A stretch of DNA of 64,000 nt from Pantoea agglomerans (GCF_020149765.1 NZ_CP083809.1:3100001-3164000); one strand, 5' to 3'. Positions 28,657 through 37,436 are shown, counted from the first letter of the stretch. Numbers and translations: made by a program. The notes: a model not told the origin generated them from the sequence alone.

Positions 28657-30405
28657 TCAATCGTAATAAGGAACCTTGCGGTCGGTACCATTGATATTGA
28701 TCAGCACAAAGCCCGAAGGCGTGGTTTTATTTGTCGGCGTACCCGCGGTCGTCGCGAGCGTGACTACGCCTTTCTCGTTGGCGCCGATACCCGCCACTCC
28801 ATTGTGCAGGCCAAAGCGCGCTGCCGGCTTCAGCGTCCCCATTTTGGTGGTATCCGTTACTACCGACATATCAGACTGGAACAGAGAACATGAACCGGTA
28901 TCGAAGCGCGTCGGGCCGGTACATTTCAGGTTGAACATGGTGTCCCCACTGTTCGCGGCCAGCTTTACCCAGACCACCGCGTAGGTGGTACCCACACGGC
29001 TGTAGCGGATATCCAGCACGGCCGGCTGCCCCATATGGTGGGCATCGGCCCAGACGGTTTCCAGCCGCTGCAGGTTAATCCAGGTTTTACCGGTTCCCAC
29101 CATATTCACCGGCGAGGCGGCGGTGGTAGATGGCGAGGTGGCGTCGCCTTTGCCGATCATCTCGATCACCCACTGCTGGTTGGCGTTGGGGAAGAAGAAC
29201 TGACCGAGGCGATACCAGTTATCGGTGCTGGTATTGTTGGTCACCTTATAACCGCTGAAGTAGCCTACCCGCAGCGAGCCGGTCATAAAGGTGCCGTGGT
29301 TTTCATCACGGCGATAACCATACTCAAAGGTAGAGAGCCAGCGGCCGCTGGCGGCGTCCTGAGAGATTCTCGCGCCCGACTGCAGGCCGATCTGACGCAT
29401 CACCACGCGCGCATTGTTCAGATTGAACGGGTTGCCGCAATCCTCAATGTTCAGCGTATCGATGGTCCAGCCGCCGTCGGAGAGATCCCCCGGGTTGCGC
29501 GTATGCTCAATCCAGACGTTGCGCATAATCCCCTGGGTAACGCGCGGCATATAGAGCGTGGCGTCGCCGTAGCCGGTCTGGAAGTTGGCGTTGCTCAGCT
29601 CGATCGCCGTCGAGTGGTCCCAGACGCCGCGCGGTGAGTTTGACCAGCCTACATCGAACACGCGCGAATAGGTGTAGAGGGTATAGATCTGGTCGAACTT
29701 ACTGTCGAGCGTATCCAGCAGCTTGAACACCGTGCCGCCGGTGTTCTGCGCGCGGAAGCAGTGAATATTCACCGTCTCCCCTTCGATACAGGTGTTCTCG
29801 AAGAACGGCTGCTTGTTGCTCACCAGATCGGCGGTGATGGTGCCGGTATTGGCGACGGTATCGGCGCTGGCCTGACCGTTCCACGCCATACCGGTAATCA
29901 CCGTGCGGCGCGCTTTTACCTTGAACACCGGCGCATCGCTCTTGTCGGAGATAATGGTGGTGCGCGGCAGCGAGCCCAGCGGCGAATCGTCGCCGAGCAG
30001 ACCAAAGAAGGTCGCGTCGGTGGCGCTGAGGTCGATCGGCTTGATCAGGAACTTACCGCCAGGGAAACGCACGGGCAGCGCAACGCAGTTGGCGTTCCAG
30101 GTTTTAGTCCAGTTGTACATGCGCATAAAGGCTTCGGTGTCGTCGGCGTAGCCGTCCCCTTTCGCGCCGAAGTGCAGCACGTTCAGCTCTGCGGGATCGT
30201 TAATGGTGCGCTTCCAGTAGAAACCGTCACCTACCGCAATGGTGCCGCCGTCATCTTTCAGCGTGGTGGTGCCGATAAAGCCGACGAAATCGCCGCCGCC
30301 GCGGAAGGTGGAATCCTTGTCGTAGTAACGGTTCAGGCTGGCGACCTGGCCTGCTGCTGCGGGTTTGGTGGTACGCAGTTCGGCAAATGAGTTCACTTCA
30401 ATCAT
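28657..30405 (-). CDS. Tailspike-like beta-helix protein, probable polysaccharide depolymerase
   Basis: A 582-residue protein without a signal peptide. Residues 1–75 form a small N-terminal domain (GGGDFVGFIG, GDGFYWKR). At 79–90 comes FGAKGDGYADDT, the entry signature of pectate-lyase-3/GH28-like right-handed beta-helices. A long helix body follows, then a beta-rich C-terminal part from about 420. This is the plan of phage tailspike depolymerases, and also of tailspike-related proteins in Erwinia/Pantoea exopolysaccharide clusters (AmsF/WceF; from memory). It sits directly behind holin, endolysin and spanin genes, with GAGGAGG upstream of the ATG, so it is co-transcribed with lysis genes and could leave the cell only by lysis. 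Substrate unknown; catalytic acids cannot be assigned by eye. Confidence 0.75.
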   Translation of the reverse strand: MIEVNSFAELRTTKPAAAGQVASLNRYYDKDSTFRGGGDFVGFIGTTTLKDDGGTIAVGDGFYWKRTINDPAELNVLHFGAKGDGYADDTEAFMRMYNWTKTWNANCVALPVRFPGGKFLIKPIDLSATDATFFGLLGDDSPLGSLPRTTIISDKSDAPVFKVKARRTVITGMAWNGQASADTVANTGTITADLVSNKQPFFENTCIEGETVNIHCFRAQNTGGTVFKLLDTLDSKFDQIYTLYTYSRVFDVGWSNSPRGVWDHSTAIELSNANFQTGYGDATLYMPRVTQGIMRNVWIEHTRNPGDLSDGGWTIDTLNIEDCGNPFNLNNARVVMRQIGLQSGARISQDAASGRWLSTFEYGYRRDENHGTFMTGSLRVGYFSGYKVTNNTSTDNWYRLGQFFFPNANQQWVIEMIGKGDATSPSTTAASPVNMVGTGKTWINLQRLETVWADAHHMGQPAVLDIRYSRVGTTYAVVWVKLAANSGDTMFNLKCTGPTRFDTGSCSLFQSDMSVVTDTTKMGTLKPAARFGLHNGVAGIGANEKGVVTLATTAGTPTNKTTPSGFVLININGTDRKVPYYD

Positions 30406-30447
30406 GGCATCCTCCTCAGGATTTTAGGTACTAAAGCATCAGATAAA

Positions 30448-30681
30448 TCAGGGTTTGGCCGAATGGCCGCAAAGCTGATCCCACATGTCGTTGTGGGTAT
30501 TGATGGCGCGAACGGTGCGAACGTCCATGCGTTGCGCATCGTCGCCGTGGGTATAAATCGGGGAAAACAGCACGCAGGCCGAATCGGTGACGGCCACGGG
30601 CTCAGGGTTTGTTGTATTTCGACTGCTGCAGCTTGTCGCGAGCAGCAGCGTCATCAAGATTGTTGTTCTCGGTGGTAACAC
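30448..30681 (-). CDS. Outer-membrane spanin, Rz1-like lipoprotein
   Basis: A 77-residue frame starting at GTG (30681) with a strong AGGAGG seven bases upstream. The alternative ATG at 30654 would leave only eight residues before the lipobox. The signal is basic then hydrophobic (PPRTTILMTLLLATSC), with Cys18 as the lipidation site. The mature part ends VRAINTHNDMWDQLCG, a pattern I recall from Rz1-type o-spanins. It overlaps the Rz gene out of frame by 80 bases, the classic embedded spanin layout. With Rz it would fuse inner and outer membranes in the last step of lysis. Confidence 0.72.
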   Translation of the reverse strand: MLPPRTTILMTLLLATSCSSRNTTNPEPVAVTDSACVLFSPIYTHGDDAQRMDVRTVRAINTHNDMWDQLCGHSAKP

Positions 30682-30895
30682 GGGTCGCCTCCTCGCGATG
30701 CTGTTGCTGCTGTTGCGCCACGGCGGCGGTTTGCGCCGCCTCTTTCTGCGCGCTCTTCGTATCGGCCTCGGCCTGCTGCTGCACCTTGCCGATCTTCTTG
30801 CCGCCGAAATAGCTGGCGCCCAGCGCGGCGATGAGCGCACCGATGACGGCGAGCCAGTGCCAGCCGCCGCTGAGCAGTGCAGTAAATAAACTCAT
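30602..30895 (-). CDS. Inner-membrane spanin, Rz-like
   Basis: A 97-residue protein with one N-terminal membrane helix (about 12–31) holding the GASYFGGKKIG turn, then a charged Gln/Glu/Ala-rich coiled coil (about 36–80). This is the standard i-spanin form. Its ATG overlaps the holin stop by 4 bases, and the Rz1 gene begins inside it in another frame. It works from the inner membrane across the periplasm. The C-terminus is shorter than that of lambda Rz, as in many small spanin pairs. Confidence 0.8.
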   Translation of the reverse strand: MSLFTALLSGGWHWLAVIGALIAALGASYFGGKKIGKVQQQAEADTKSAQKEAAQTAAVAQQQQQHREEATRVTTENNNLDDAAARDKLQQSKYNKP

Positions 30896-31239
30896 GGTTT
30901 TTTCGCCTCCAGCAGCTCCTTCTGTCGCACCAGATTCTTCTGCCGCACAAACTGCGCGATTACGCCCATTGCCACCATAAAGGCGCCAATCAGGCCGAGG
31001 TAGTTGTGAGGAAGAATGGATTTGACGTCTTCCGGCAGGGCGTTCCAGGCGTCCAGCGAGGCAGAGGGAAAGGATTGCACCCAGGCGCTGAGCATCGAAC
31101 CCAGCGACGCCAGCCAGACCGACCAGGTTTTAAACAGCAGGCGCGCATGCGCCACAAACTCCAGCGTGGTAAAGCGCTGCATAATCAGCAGCACGATCAC
31201 CACCATCAGCACGGCGATAATAAAAAAGAGCCATCTCAT
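30892..31239 (-). CDS. Holin-like membrane protein
   Basis: A 115-residue protein with an N-terminal membrane helix (about 3–20), an amphipathic middle with WNALPEDVKSILP, and a second helix (about 80–97, YLGLIGAFMVAMGVIAQF), ending in a basic, charged tail (RQKNLVRQKELLEAKK). Size, two helices, tail and position between endolysin and Rz support a phage holin that permeabilises the inner membrane. Both ends overlap neighbours by 4 bases, so expression is coupled. It could instead be an antiholin, but no second holin candidate is present. Confidence 0.78.
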   Translation of the reverse strand: MRWLFFIIAVLMVVIVLLIMQRFTTLEFVAHARLLFKTWSVWLASLGSMLSAWVQSFPSASLDAWNALPEDVKSILPHNYLGLIGAFMVAMGVIAQFVRQKNLVRQKELLEAKKP

Positions 31240-31703
31240 AGCAGCCCCCTGTAGACGTCATAGGTGCCGCTGCGCATCACTTCGGCATGACGGCGGGCGC
31301 GCCCCGGCGTCTGACGCGCCCACAGGCTGTTGAGCATGGCGTTGGCCGCGCTGTCGTAATCCTCGGCCGCCACGGCGGTCAGCATGTTTTTAAACAGCGA
31401 GAGTCCGTCGACGCCGAGCTGATACGCCATGCTGTAGAGCACGTCGCTGCGCGCGTCGTTGCACTTCGCCAGCGCCTGCTGCAGCAGCGGCAGGCTCTGC
31501 ATCTGCTGAGCTTTGCCTTCGATAATGCACTTCTTCCAGACGTCACCGACCTGGCGCGGCACGCGAAACACGTAGTTATTGAGCGACGCACCTTTTGGGC
31601 CGATGCGAATGCCGCCCGCCACGGTGGGGAATCCCTGCGTGTCGAGATAAGGCGCTTCAACGTAGCCCTCTTCAAAGTTGAGAATCTCAATAATCTGGGT
31701 CAT
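31236..31703 (-). CDS. Phage endolysin, T4-type lysozyme (GH24)
   Basis: A 155-residue muramidase. The catalytic triad of T4-type lysozymes is visible with the right spacing: Glu12, Asp21 and Thr27 (EEGYVEAPYLDTQGFPT), followed by VAGGIRIG. It cuts the MurNAc–GlcNAc bond of peptidoglycan. No signal or SAR helix is seen, so it needs the holin for access. The start at 31703 is chosen because AGAGG lies seven bases before it; an ATG two codons upstream abuts the ribosome binding site. It is the first gene of the tightly overlapping endolysin–holin–Rz–Rz1 block. Confidence 0.88.
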   Translation of the reverse strand: MTQIIEILNFEEGYVEAPYLDTQGFPTVAGGIRIGPKGASLNNYVFRVPRQVGDVWKKCIIEGKAQQMQSLPLLQQALAKCNDARSDVLYSMAYQLGVDGLSLFKNMLTAVAAEDYDSAANAMLNSLWARQTPGRARRHAEVMRSGTYDVYRGLL

Positions 31704-31904
31704 AGCCATTCCTCTTTTGCGGGCACGGGAACAGGTTCCCAATGCGACAGCGACAGTTAAATCACACTGATCAGTGCCAGAGATAACACCAGCAAAACCG
31801 CAGGTGAAACCAGCAGCGGGTCTAAACAGTGGGTTGAGAATTCCCGTCCAGACAAAACGGGAGAAAAGATGAGATACAGCGGTAAAGGCAGTTACAGAGC
31901 AGGT

Positions 31905-32183
31905 TCAGCGCACGGCGTAGAGGTGCACATGCGGCAGACAGCAGTTATCGAAACTGGCGTTTTCGGCGCGGTTAACAGGCCCAGGGGCAATGGCCCGCTC
32001 AACGCGCGAGGTCACCGGACGCTGAACGATGCGTTCGGCGCGGCGTAACGGGGGATTTTCGGGTTCGCAGCCCAGCGCCTGATCGATGCTGAGCTTGAGT
32101 CGACTGAGCGGCTGGCGCCGCCGATGCCTGCGGGTGCGGGCATTACCTACAAAGACGCTTTTGCCATAGTGTATTATCGCCAT
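31905..32183 (-). CDS. Small basic protein of unknown function in the phage cassette
   Basis: A 92-residue frame whose ATG has a very strong AGGAGG five bases upstream, so it is probably translated. The N-terminal half is basic (TRRHRRRQPLSRLK) and the C-terminal part ends ENASFDNCCLPHVHLYAVR. I recognise no family. It lies between the putative lysis promoter (32478–32506) and the endolysin gene, 201 bases upstream of the latter, so it would be the first gene of the derepressed transcript. An antiterminator-like or regulatory role is possible, but no motif supports it. The reading frame is also open upstream to about 32375. Confidence 0.5.
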   Translation of the reverse strand: MAIIHYGKSVFVGNARTRRHRRRQPLSRLKLSIDQALGCEPENPPLRRAERIVQRPVTSRVERAIAPGPVNRAENASFDNCCLPHVHLYAVR

Positions 32184-32477
32184 AACTCCTCCTGTGAATG
32201 AGTCTTTGGCGATGGGGTGGCAGGCGCGGGTTTTCGGCAAGCCGAACCGTCCCGGATACCGCGTTTTCCGCTCACAGCGCAATGCCCCGGCTGTAATAAC
32301 AGCCAGGCTAAGCGCGAGTAGGGAGAAAAAGGCGGCATCTGACGACGCTGCATGTGCGCATCCACCCCATCCCAAAGTTCACTGACTTTGGATGGTTTGA
32401 TTCGCGCTTGTGCAGCGCCTCGATTGTTTAAGAGCGGCTCACTCCGTGAGAGAAGGGCTTCGTTGGTCCACGCTCAA

Positions 32478-32542
32478 ATTATTAACCTGTTCTTATGCTT
32501 TATCAAACACCAACAGTTAATTTTTTATTTACTGTCGGTTAA
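32478..32542 (-). promoter_or_regulatory. Lysis-cassette promoter with three operator-like sites
   Basis: On the minus strand TTGATA (32501–32506), exactly 17 bases, then AATAAT (32478–32483) form a good sigma-70 promoter. Sites resembling the palindrome at the repressor start (TTAAC-N5-GTTAA) lie at 32528–32542 (TTAAC-N5-GTAAA) and 32506–32520 (TTAAC-N5-GTGTT). A weaker half-site on the other strand is at 32483–32497. Their centres are 22–23 bases apart, about two helical turns, and two overlap the promoter. This is the layout of a lambda-type operator array, with repression of the lysis genes as the expected effect. Confidence 0.6.
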
Positions 32543-32607
32543 ATTTTTGAATTTTGCTGAATTATTTTTTTTCAGCAGGTTGCAGCTGAACACATTTCGC
32601 CCAGAGG

Positions 32608-33339
32608 TTAACCCAGTAGCTGATAGTGCCGCGCCTGGCTCAGGATGACCTTTGCCATTACCTGCATACTGTCGACCTCCTCCCGATTAAGATACCAGGT
32701 TTCATAACGCTTATTATCTGAAATAACAGCGATTTTTTTGTGCTGCAGCTGCAGACGCTTGAGATAAAGCTGGTTATCAAGGGTAAAGATATAGATGCCA
32801 TCGCCGTCGAAAAACTTCACGCTGATATCCACGAACAGCTGATCGCGCGGCGCAAAGGTCTCTACCATCGAATCGCTGTTGATGGCGATCAGGCGAATGT
32901 TCTCTGCCGGACGGCCGTTGAAAAGCACGCGCGCCTCATCCACGCCATATTCAATGGCGTGGATAGTCTCGACGAACTCATCGCGCGCGTGCAGCCCAGA
33001 GGCTGACTTTTGCCCGATATCAAGGCTTTCGATGCGAAAGACATTGCGCTGCGCCTTCAGACTATCGAGCGAAAGCGACTCGGCGGGCTTTTCCATTCCG
33101 TACTGCAGCCACTCAACCCGTACGCCCAGCAGTCGGCTTAGCGCCAGCAAATTATTATCATCCGGCACGGACTGCGCGTTGAACCACTTCCATACGCCCG
33201 GCGTGGATATTTTGCACCCCTGCTGCTGTAACGCTTTAGCAACCTGTTTATTACGTCCATGTCCGACAATTCCCGCACTTTCGCACGCGGCAATCAGCCT
33301 GGCAGTAAAAGCTTGTCTCGTACTCTCTTTTTTAACCAT
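32608..33339 (-). CDS. CI/LexA-like phage repressor (HTH plus S24 peptidase domain)
   Basis: A 243-residue protein. The N-terminal DNA-binding domain covers about 8–75 (KQVAKALQQQG, ISTPGVWKWFN, LLALSRLLGV). The C-terminal LexA-type S24 domain carries Ser157 (NSDSM) and Lys194 (YLKRL) as the catalytic pair. The family represses prophage lytic promoters and, in many members, cleaves itself when RecA is activated by DNA damage. The linker (about 80–120) lacks a clear Ala-Gly or Cys-Gly pair, so self-cleavage is not certain. The start codon lies inside a perfect 15-bp inverted repeat, which suggests autorepression. It is in the same orientation as the lysis genes, upstream of their promoter. Confidence 0.88.
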   Translation of the reverse strand: MVKKESTRQAFTARLIAACESAGIVGHGRNKQVAKALQQQGCKISTPGVWKWFNAQSVPDDNNLLALSRLLGVRVEWLQYGMEKPAESLSLDSLKAQRNVFRIESLDIGQKSASGLHARDEFVETIHAIEYGVDEARVLFNGRPAENIRLIAINSDSMVETFAPRDQLFVDISVKFFDGDGIYIFTLDNQLYLKRLQLQHKKIAVISDNKRYETWYLNREEVDSMQVMAKVILSQARHYQLLG

Positions 33340-33346
33340 TAGTTAA
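33332..33346. promoter_or_regulatory. Palindromic operator over the repressor start codon
   Basis: TTAAC-CATTA-GTTAA, a perfect 5-bp inverted repeat with a 5-base spacer. The repressor ATG (33337–33339) is inside it. The same half-site recurs at the promoter near 32.5 kb, which links repressor and target promoter. Confidence 0.6.
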
Positions 33347-33648
33347 TAATCTGCCATAGAGGAGATACTGGATGTTATTTTCATTATTGCTACCAGTTCA
33401 TTTTATATTACCGTCCGTTTGCTACCCAATTGCTTTTGTAAAGCAGCGCTAATTATCATTATCCTCCTCAGACTCTGGGCAACCAGTCTCAATCGCGCTG
33501 CGCCCTGTTGCGGCGCGGCTTTCAGGAATGTTCTGCAGAAAAACGGGTAAAAAACAGACAGCCGCTTTGCAGAAAAAAAAGTCGCGTCAGGAGACGTCGA
33601 AAGTCGCACCGAAAAACTCCAAAATTAACTGGATCGAAAAACAGGGGT
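33347..33648. other. Intergenic region between repressor and proA
   Basis: About 300 bases with no supported gene. A 68-codon minus-strand frame (33403–33609) lacks a ribosome binding site and sensible composition. No integrase, excisionase or tRNA-derived attachment repeat is visible, so how the cassette entered this spot is not shown by the sequence. Confidence 0.45.
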
Positions 33649-33684
33649 CAAAAAAAAAGGCGCCCGTTCTGGACACCCTTTTTG
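33649..33684 (-). terminator. Rho-independent terminator after proA
   Basis: On the minus strand AAAAAGGGTGTCC pairs with GGGCGCCTTTTT (with G-U pairs) around a short loop and runs into eight Ts. It lies about 17 bases past the proA stop. Confidence 0.8.
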
Positions 33685-33700
33685 TTAAATAAAGTCGCAA

Positions 33701-34954
33701 TCAGGGGCGCAGCGTATCGTCGCCCCACGCGACCCATTTATAGGTCGTTAGCGCCTCCAGCCCCATCGGGCCGCGCGCATGCAGCTTCTGGGTACTCACC
33801 GCCACTTCCGCGCCGAGACCGAACTGGCCGCCGTCGGTGAAACGCGTGCTGGCGTTAACGTACACCGCCGACGAGTCGACCTGTTTCACAAAGCGGCTGG
33901 CGTTCTGCGTGCTGCGCGTCAGGATGGCGTCAGAATGCTGGGTGCCGTGGGTGCGGATATGCGCGATCGCCGCATCCATGTCATCCACCAGCTTCACGTT
34001 AAGATCGAGCGACAGCCATTCATCATCGTAGTCGCCCGGTGCAATCGGCGTGACGCTGGCCGGGCCGTCCTGCAGCCGCGCCAGCAGGTTTTCGTCGGCG
34101 TGTAGCGGGATCCCCTCCTGCGCCATACGTGCCACAAACGCCGGCAGAAAACGGTCGGCGGCGTCGCGGTGGATCAGCAGGGTTTCCAGCGAGTTGCAGG
34201 CGCTGGGCCGCTGCTTTTTCGCGTTGACGATCACCTCCAGCGCCGGCGCGATCTCCATAGTGTCATCGAGATAGATATGGCAGACGCCGATGCCGCCGGT
34301 GATCACCGGAATGGTCGAGTTTTCGCGGCACAGCTTGTGCAGGCCCGCGCCGCCGCGCGGGATCAGCATATCGACGTAGCGATCGAGCTTCAGCAGCTGA
34401 TTGACCAGTTCGCGATCGGGATTCTCAATCGCCTGCACCGCCGCCGCCGGCAGGCCGTGCTGCTGCAGCGCGTTCTGGATCACGCGAACGGTGGCGGCGT
34501 TGGTGCGCCACGTCTCTTTGCCGCCGCGCAGAATCGACGCGTTGCCGGTTTTCAGGCAGAGGCTGGCGACATCGACCGTAACGTTGGGGCGCGCTTCATA
34601 GATCACCCCGACCACGCCGAGCGGAACGCGGCGACGTTCGATGCGCAGCCCGCTGTCGAGCTGGCCGCCGTCGATCAGCTGGCCGACCGGATCGGCGAGC
34701 TGGCATACCTTGCGCACGTCGTCGGCGATAGCGCTCAGCCGCTGCGGATTGAGCGTCAGGCGATCGAGCAGCGCGGCGCTCATACCGTTAGCGCGCGCAT
34801 CGGCGAGATCCTGCTCGTTGGCCGCCAGAATCGCCTCGCGCTCCGCGTCGAGACGATCGGCGATGGCAAGCAGCACCTGGTTTTTTTCAGCGGTCGACAG
34901 ATCGGCCAGCTTATATGCGGCGGCGCGCGCCGCTTTTCCCATTTCTTCAAGCAT
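33701..34954 (-). CDS. proA: Gamma-glutamyl phosphate reductase
   Basis: A 417-residue cytoplasmic enzyme that reduces gamma-glutamyl phosphate to glutamate-5-semialdehyde with NADPH, the second step of proline synthesis. Aldehyde-dehydrogenase fold; the catalytic Cys is in [13 protein letters not shown]. Other family blocks are [21 protein letters not shown] ([10 protein letters not shown]), [10 protein letters not shown] and [21 protein letters not shown]. Length equals E. coli ProA. It lies 11 bases after proB in a leftward proBA operon and ends at a clear terminator. In E. coli thrW follows directly; here a 5-kb phage-derived cassette lies between. Confidence 0.98.
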   Translation of the reverse strand: MLEEMGKAARAAAYKLADLSTAEKNQVLLAIADRLDAEREAILAANEQDLADARANGMSAALLDRLTLNPQRLSAIADDVRKVCQLADPVGQLIDGGQLDSGLRIERRRVPLGVVGVIYEARPNVTVDVASLCLKTGNASILRGGKETWRTNAATVRVIQNALQQHGLPAAAVQAIENPDRELVNQLLKLDRYVDMLIPRGGAGLHKLCRENSTIPVITGGIGVCHIYLDDTMEIAPALEVIVNAKKQRPSACNSLETLLIHRDAADRFLPAFVARMAQEGIPLHADENLLARLQDGPASVTPIAPGDYDDEWLSLDLNVKLVDDMDAAIAHIRTHGTQHSDAILTRSTQNASRFVKQVDSSAVYVNASTRFTDGGQFGLGAEVAVSTQKLHARGPMGLEALTTYKWVAWGDDTLRP

Positions 34955-34965
34955 TTGACCGCTCC

Positions 34966-36069
34966 TTAACTGACGATCATGTCGTCGCGATGCACGGCCA
35001 CCGGACCGTATTCGTAGCCGAGGATCTCCCCGATCTGCTGGCTGTGATGGCCAGCGATGATGCGCAGCGCATCGCTGTTGTAGCGCGAAACGCCGTGCGC
35101 GATATCGCGGCCCTCAAGGCTGCGAATGCGGATCACCTCGCCGCGCGAAAAGTTGCCGCGCACGTCGCGGATGCCTTTCGGCAGCAGCGAGCTGCCACGT
35201 TCCAGCATCGCCGCCAGCGCACCGTCATCCACGGTGATCTCTCCGGCCGGGGGCGCGCCGAAGATCCAGCGCTTGCGGTTCTCCAGCGGGGTCTGCATAG
35301 CGTGAAAGCGCGTGCCGACCGGATTGCCGGCGATAACGTCGGCGATGACGCCGGGACGGCTGCCTGCGGCGATAATGGTGTCGATACCGGCGCGACAGGC
35401 GACGTCCGCCGCCTGCAGCTTGGTGGACATGCCGCCGGTGCCCAGGCCGGAGACGCTGTCGCCCGCCAGCGCGCGCAGCGCGTCGTCGATTTCATGCACG
35501 TCGGCGATCAGCTCCGCCTGCGGATTGCTGCGCGGGTCGGCCGTATAGAGCCCCTGCTGATCGGTGAGCAGCAGCAGCTTGTCGGCACCGCCCAGCATCG
35601 CCGCCAGCGCCGACAGGTTATCGTTGTCGCCGACTTTGATCTCCGCCGTGGCCACCGCGTCGTTTTCGTTGATCACCGGCACGATATGGTTATCCAGCAG
35701 CGCGCGCAGGGTGTCGCGGGCGTTAAGGAAGCGCTCGCGATCCTCCATGTCTGCGCGGGTCAGCAGCATCTGGCCGATATGGATACCGTAGATGGAGAAG
35801 AGCTGCTCCCACAGCTGGATTAAACGGCTCTGCCCCACCGCAGCCAGCAGCTGCTTTGAGGCGATGGTAGGCGGCAATTCCGGGTAGCCCAGGTGTTCGC
35901 GTCCGGCGGCCATCGCGCCAGAGGTAACGATCACGATGCGATGGCCGGCCGCGTGCTGCTGCGCGCACTGACGAACCAGCTCCACCATATGCGCCCGATT
36001 CAACCGGCGCGAACCGCCGGTAAGGACGCTGGTCCCTAATTTGACCACCAGGGTCTGACTGCCGCTCAT
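34966..36069 (-). CDS. proB: Glutamate 5-kinase
   Basis: A 367-residue enzyme that phosphorylates glutamate to gamma-glutamyl phosphate, the committed and proline-inhibited step of proline synthesis. The amino-acid-kinase domain (about 1–255) shows [38 protein letters not shown] and [11 protein letters not shown]-terminal PUA domain (about 275–360, [16 protein letters not shown]) completes it. It is the first gene of proBA and is divergent from the porin gene with about 250 bases between, as in E. coli around phoE. Start, length and frame are normal. Confidence 0.98.
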   Translation of the reverse strand: MSGSQTLVVKLGTSVLTGGSRRLNRAHMVELVRQCAQQHAAGHRIVIVTSGAMAAGREHLGYPELPPTIASKQLLAAVGQSRLIQLWEQLFSIYGIHIGQMLLTRADMEDRERFLNARDTLRALLDNHIVPVINENDAVATAEIKVGDNDNLSALAAMLGGADKLLLLTDQQGLYTADPRSNPQAELIADVHEIDDALRALAGDSVSGLGTGGMSTKLQAADVACRAGIDTIIAAGSRPGVIADVIAGNPVGTRFHAMQTPLENRKRWIFGAPPAGEITVDDGALAAMLERGSSLLPKGIRDVRGNFSRGEVIRIRSLEGRDIAHGVSRYNSDALRIIAGHHSQQIGEILGYEYGPVAVHRDDMIVS

Positions 36070-36225
36070 ATTTCCTGCCGTTTCAGTAAAAAAAGAAAAA
36101 ATTTCTGCGAAGGAACTTTTTATCAGGAGTCAGATGCGAAGCCAACTCTCAGCCGGGGAAAAGCACGAAAAACCCGAGACAGTCGGGTAGACCAAAAGTT
36201 CGCATATCACAAGAAACCATAAAAA

Positions 36226-36276
36226 ATGTCATGAAACCTTCATATCCAGGCGGTAAAACGTCCCCTGTTTTATAAG
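36226..36276 (+). promoter_or_regulatory. Porin promoter region with a possible Pho box
   Basis: ATGTCATGAAACCTTCAT at 36226–36243 matches 14 of 18 positions of the Pho-box consensus, and TATAAG at 36271–36276 could be the -10. The spacing between them (27 bases) is longer than in typical PhoB promoters (about 10–11), so PhoB control of the TATAAG start is doubtful. Confidence 0.3.
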
Positions 36277-36323
36277 CCCTTTTCAGGCGCATAACATATT
36301 TTACTCATCGGGATTGATAGCAA

Positions 36324-37436
36324 ATGAAGAAAAGTATACTGGCACTGGTCGTCTCTGCTCTGGCGCTGACCTCTGTTGCTCACGCGGCGGAAGTGTATAA
36401 CAAAGACGGCAATAAGCTGGACTTCTACGGCAAAGTAAAAGCGATGCACTATCTGAGCGACGCGGACAGCCTGGACGGGGATAAGTCCTATGTTCGTATC
36501 GGCTTCAAAGGCCAGACCCAGATCAACGACCTGATGACCGGTTACGGCCAGTGGGAATATCAGTATAACGTCAATAACTCCGAAGGCTCCGACGCCAACA
36601 GCGGCAATAAAACCCGTCTGGGCTTTGCCGGCCTGAAGTTTGGTCAGTATGGCTCTTTCGACTACGGCCGCAACTACGGCGTGCTTTACGATGTGGAAGC
36701 CTGGACCGACGTCTTCCCGGAATTCGGCGGCGACGGCACCGCGCGTTCAGATAACTATATGACGCAGCGCGCCACCGGCGTAGCCACCTATCGTAACAAC
36801 AACTTCTTTGGCCTGGTTGACGGCCTGCGCTTTGCGCTGCAGTACCAGGGCCGCAACGATGCCAACGGCGCCAACGCGCGCAGCGATATCAACCGTCAGA
36901 ACGGCGACGGCTACGGCGCCTCGCTGGGCTACACCCTCGGCGACACCGGCGTGAGCCTGATGTCGGCGATCACCTCTTCCGACCGCACCAACCAGCAGCA
37001 GGCGCGCGTTTACGGTCAGGGCGACCGCGCGGAGTCCTGGGGCGCTGGCGTGAAGTATGACGCCAACAGCGTCTACCTGGCGGCGATCTATACCGAAACG
37101 CGCAATATGACGCCGTTCAGCGGCACTGACCGCGCAACGGGCCTGAGCGCGGCTGGCGCGGCGAACAAAGCGCAGAACATCGAGCTGGTGGCGCAGTATC
37201 AGTTTGATTTCGGCCTGCGTCCGTCACTGGGCTACGTCCAGACCAAAGGCAAAGATATCGAAAACGGTATCGGCGATGCGGATCTGGTGAAATATATCGA
37301 CGTGGGCGCCACCTACTACTTCAACAAAAACATGTCAGCGTTTGTGGATTACAAAATCAACCAGCTGGACGACGACAACCGTCTGAGCCTGAACAACGAC
37401 GACGTGGTTGCGCTGGGTATGACCTACCAGTTCTAA
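36324..37436 (+). CDS. phoE: General trimeric porin at the phoE position
   Basis: A 370-residue outer-membrane porin with a 21-residue signal peptide ending AHA. The mature start [17 protein letters not shown], the constriction-loop motif PEFGGD and the C-terminal aromatic TYQF are hallmarks of the OmpC/OmpF/PhoE family. It forms a 16-strand trimeric channel for small hydrophilic solutes. Placement between proB and crl is that of E. coli phoE, which supports the symbol. However, sequence alone cannot separate PhoE from OmpC/OmpF types, and the Pho box is weak. A strong terminator follows. Length is within the family range. Confidence 0.85.
   Translation: MKKSILALVVSALALTSVAHAAEVYNKDGNKLDFYGKVKAMHYLSDADSLDGDKSYVRIGFKGQTQINDLMTGYGQWEYQYNVNNSEGSDANSGNKTRLGFAGLKFGQYGSFDYGRNYGVLYDVEAWTDVFPEFGGDGTARSDNYMTQRATGVATYRNNNFFGLVDGLRFALQYQGRNDANGANARSDINRQNGDGYGASLGYTLGDTGVSLMSAITSSDRTNQQQARVYGQGDRAESWGAGVKYDANSVYLAAIYTETRNMTPFSGTDRATGLSAAGAANKAQNIELVAQYQFDFGLRPSLGYVQTKGKDIENGIGDADLVKYIDVGATYYFNKNMSAFVDYKINQLDDDNRLSLNNDDVVALGMTYQF

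Noticed and set aside
32352..32648. 98-codon plus-strand frame across the operator region
   Set aside because: It runs over the promoter and operator sites of the lysis cassette and has no start signals.
28657..33339. Complete prophage
   Set aside because: Only lysis, repressor and tailspike-like genes are present in 5 kb; no replication, packaging, capsid, tail or integrase gene is seen.
33580..33620. TTCGAC-like bases near proA considered as a second attachment site matching the thrW T-arm
   Set aside because: The match is only about six bases, with an insertion, and does not extend into the acceptor end.
36226..36243. Pho box as proof that the porin is PhoE
   Set aside because: 14 of 18 matches, but spacing to the only good -10 is wrong, so I use gene order rather than this site for the name.
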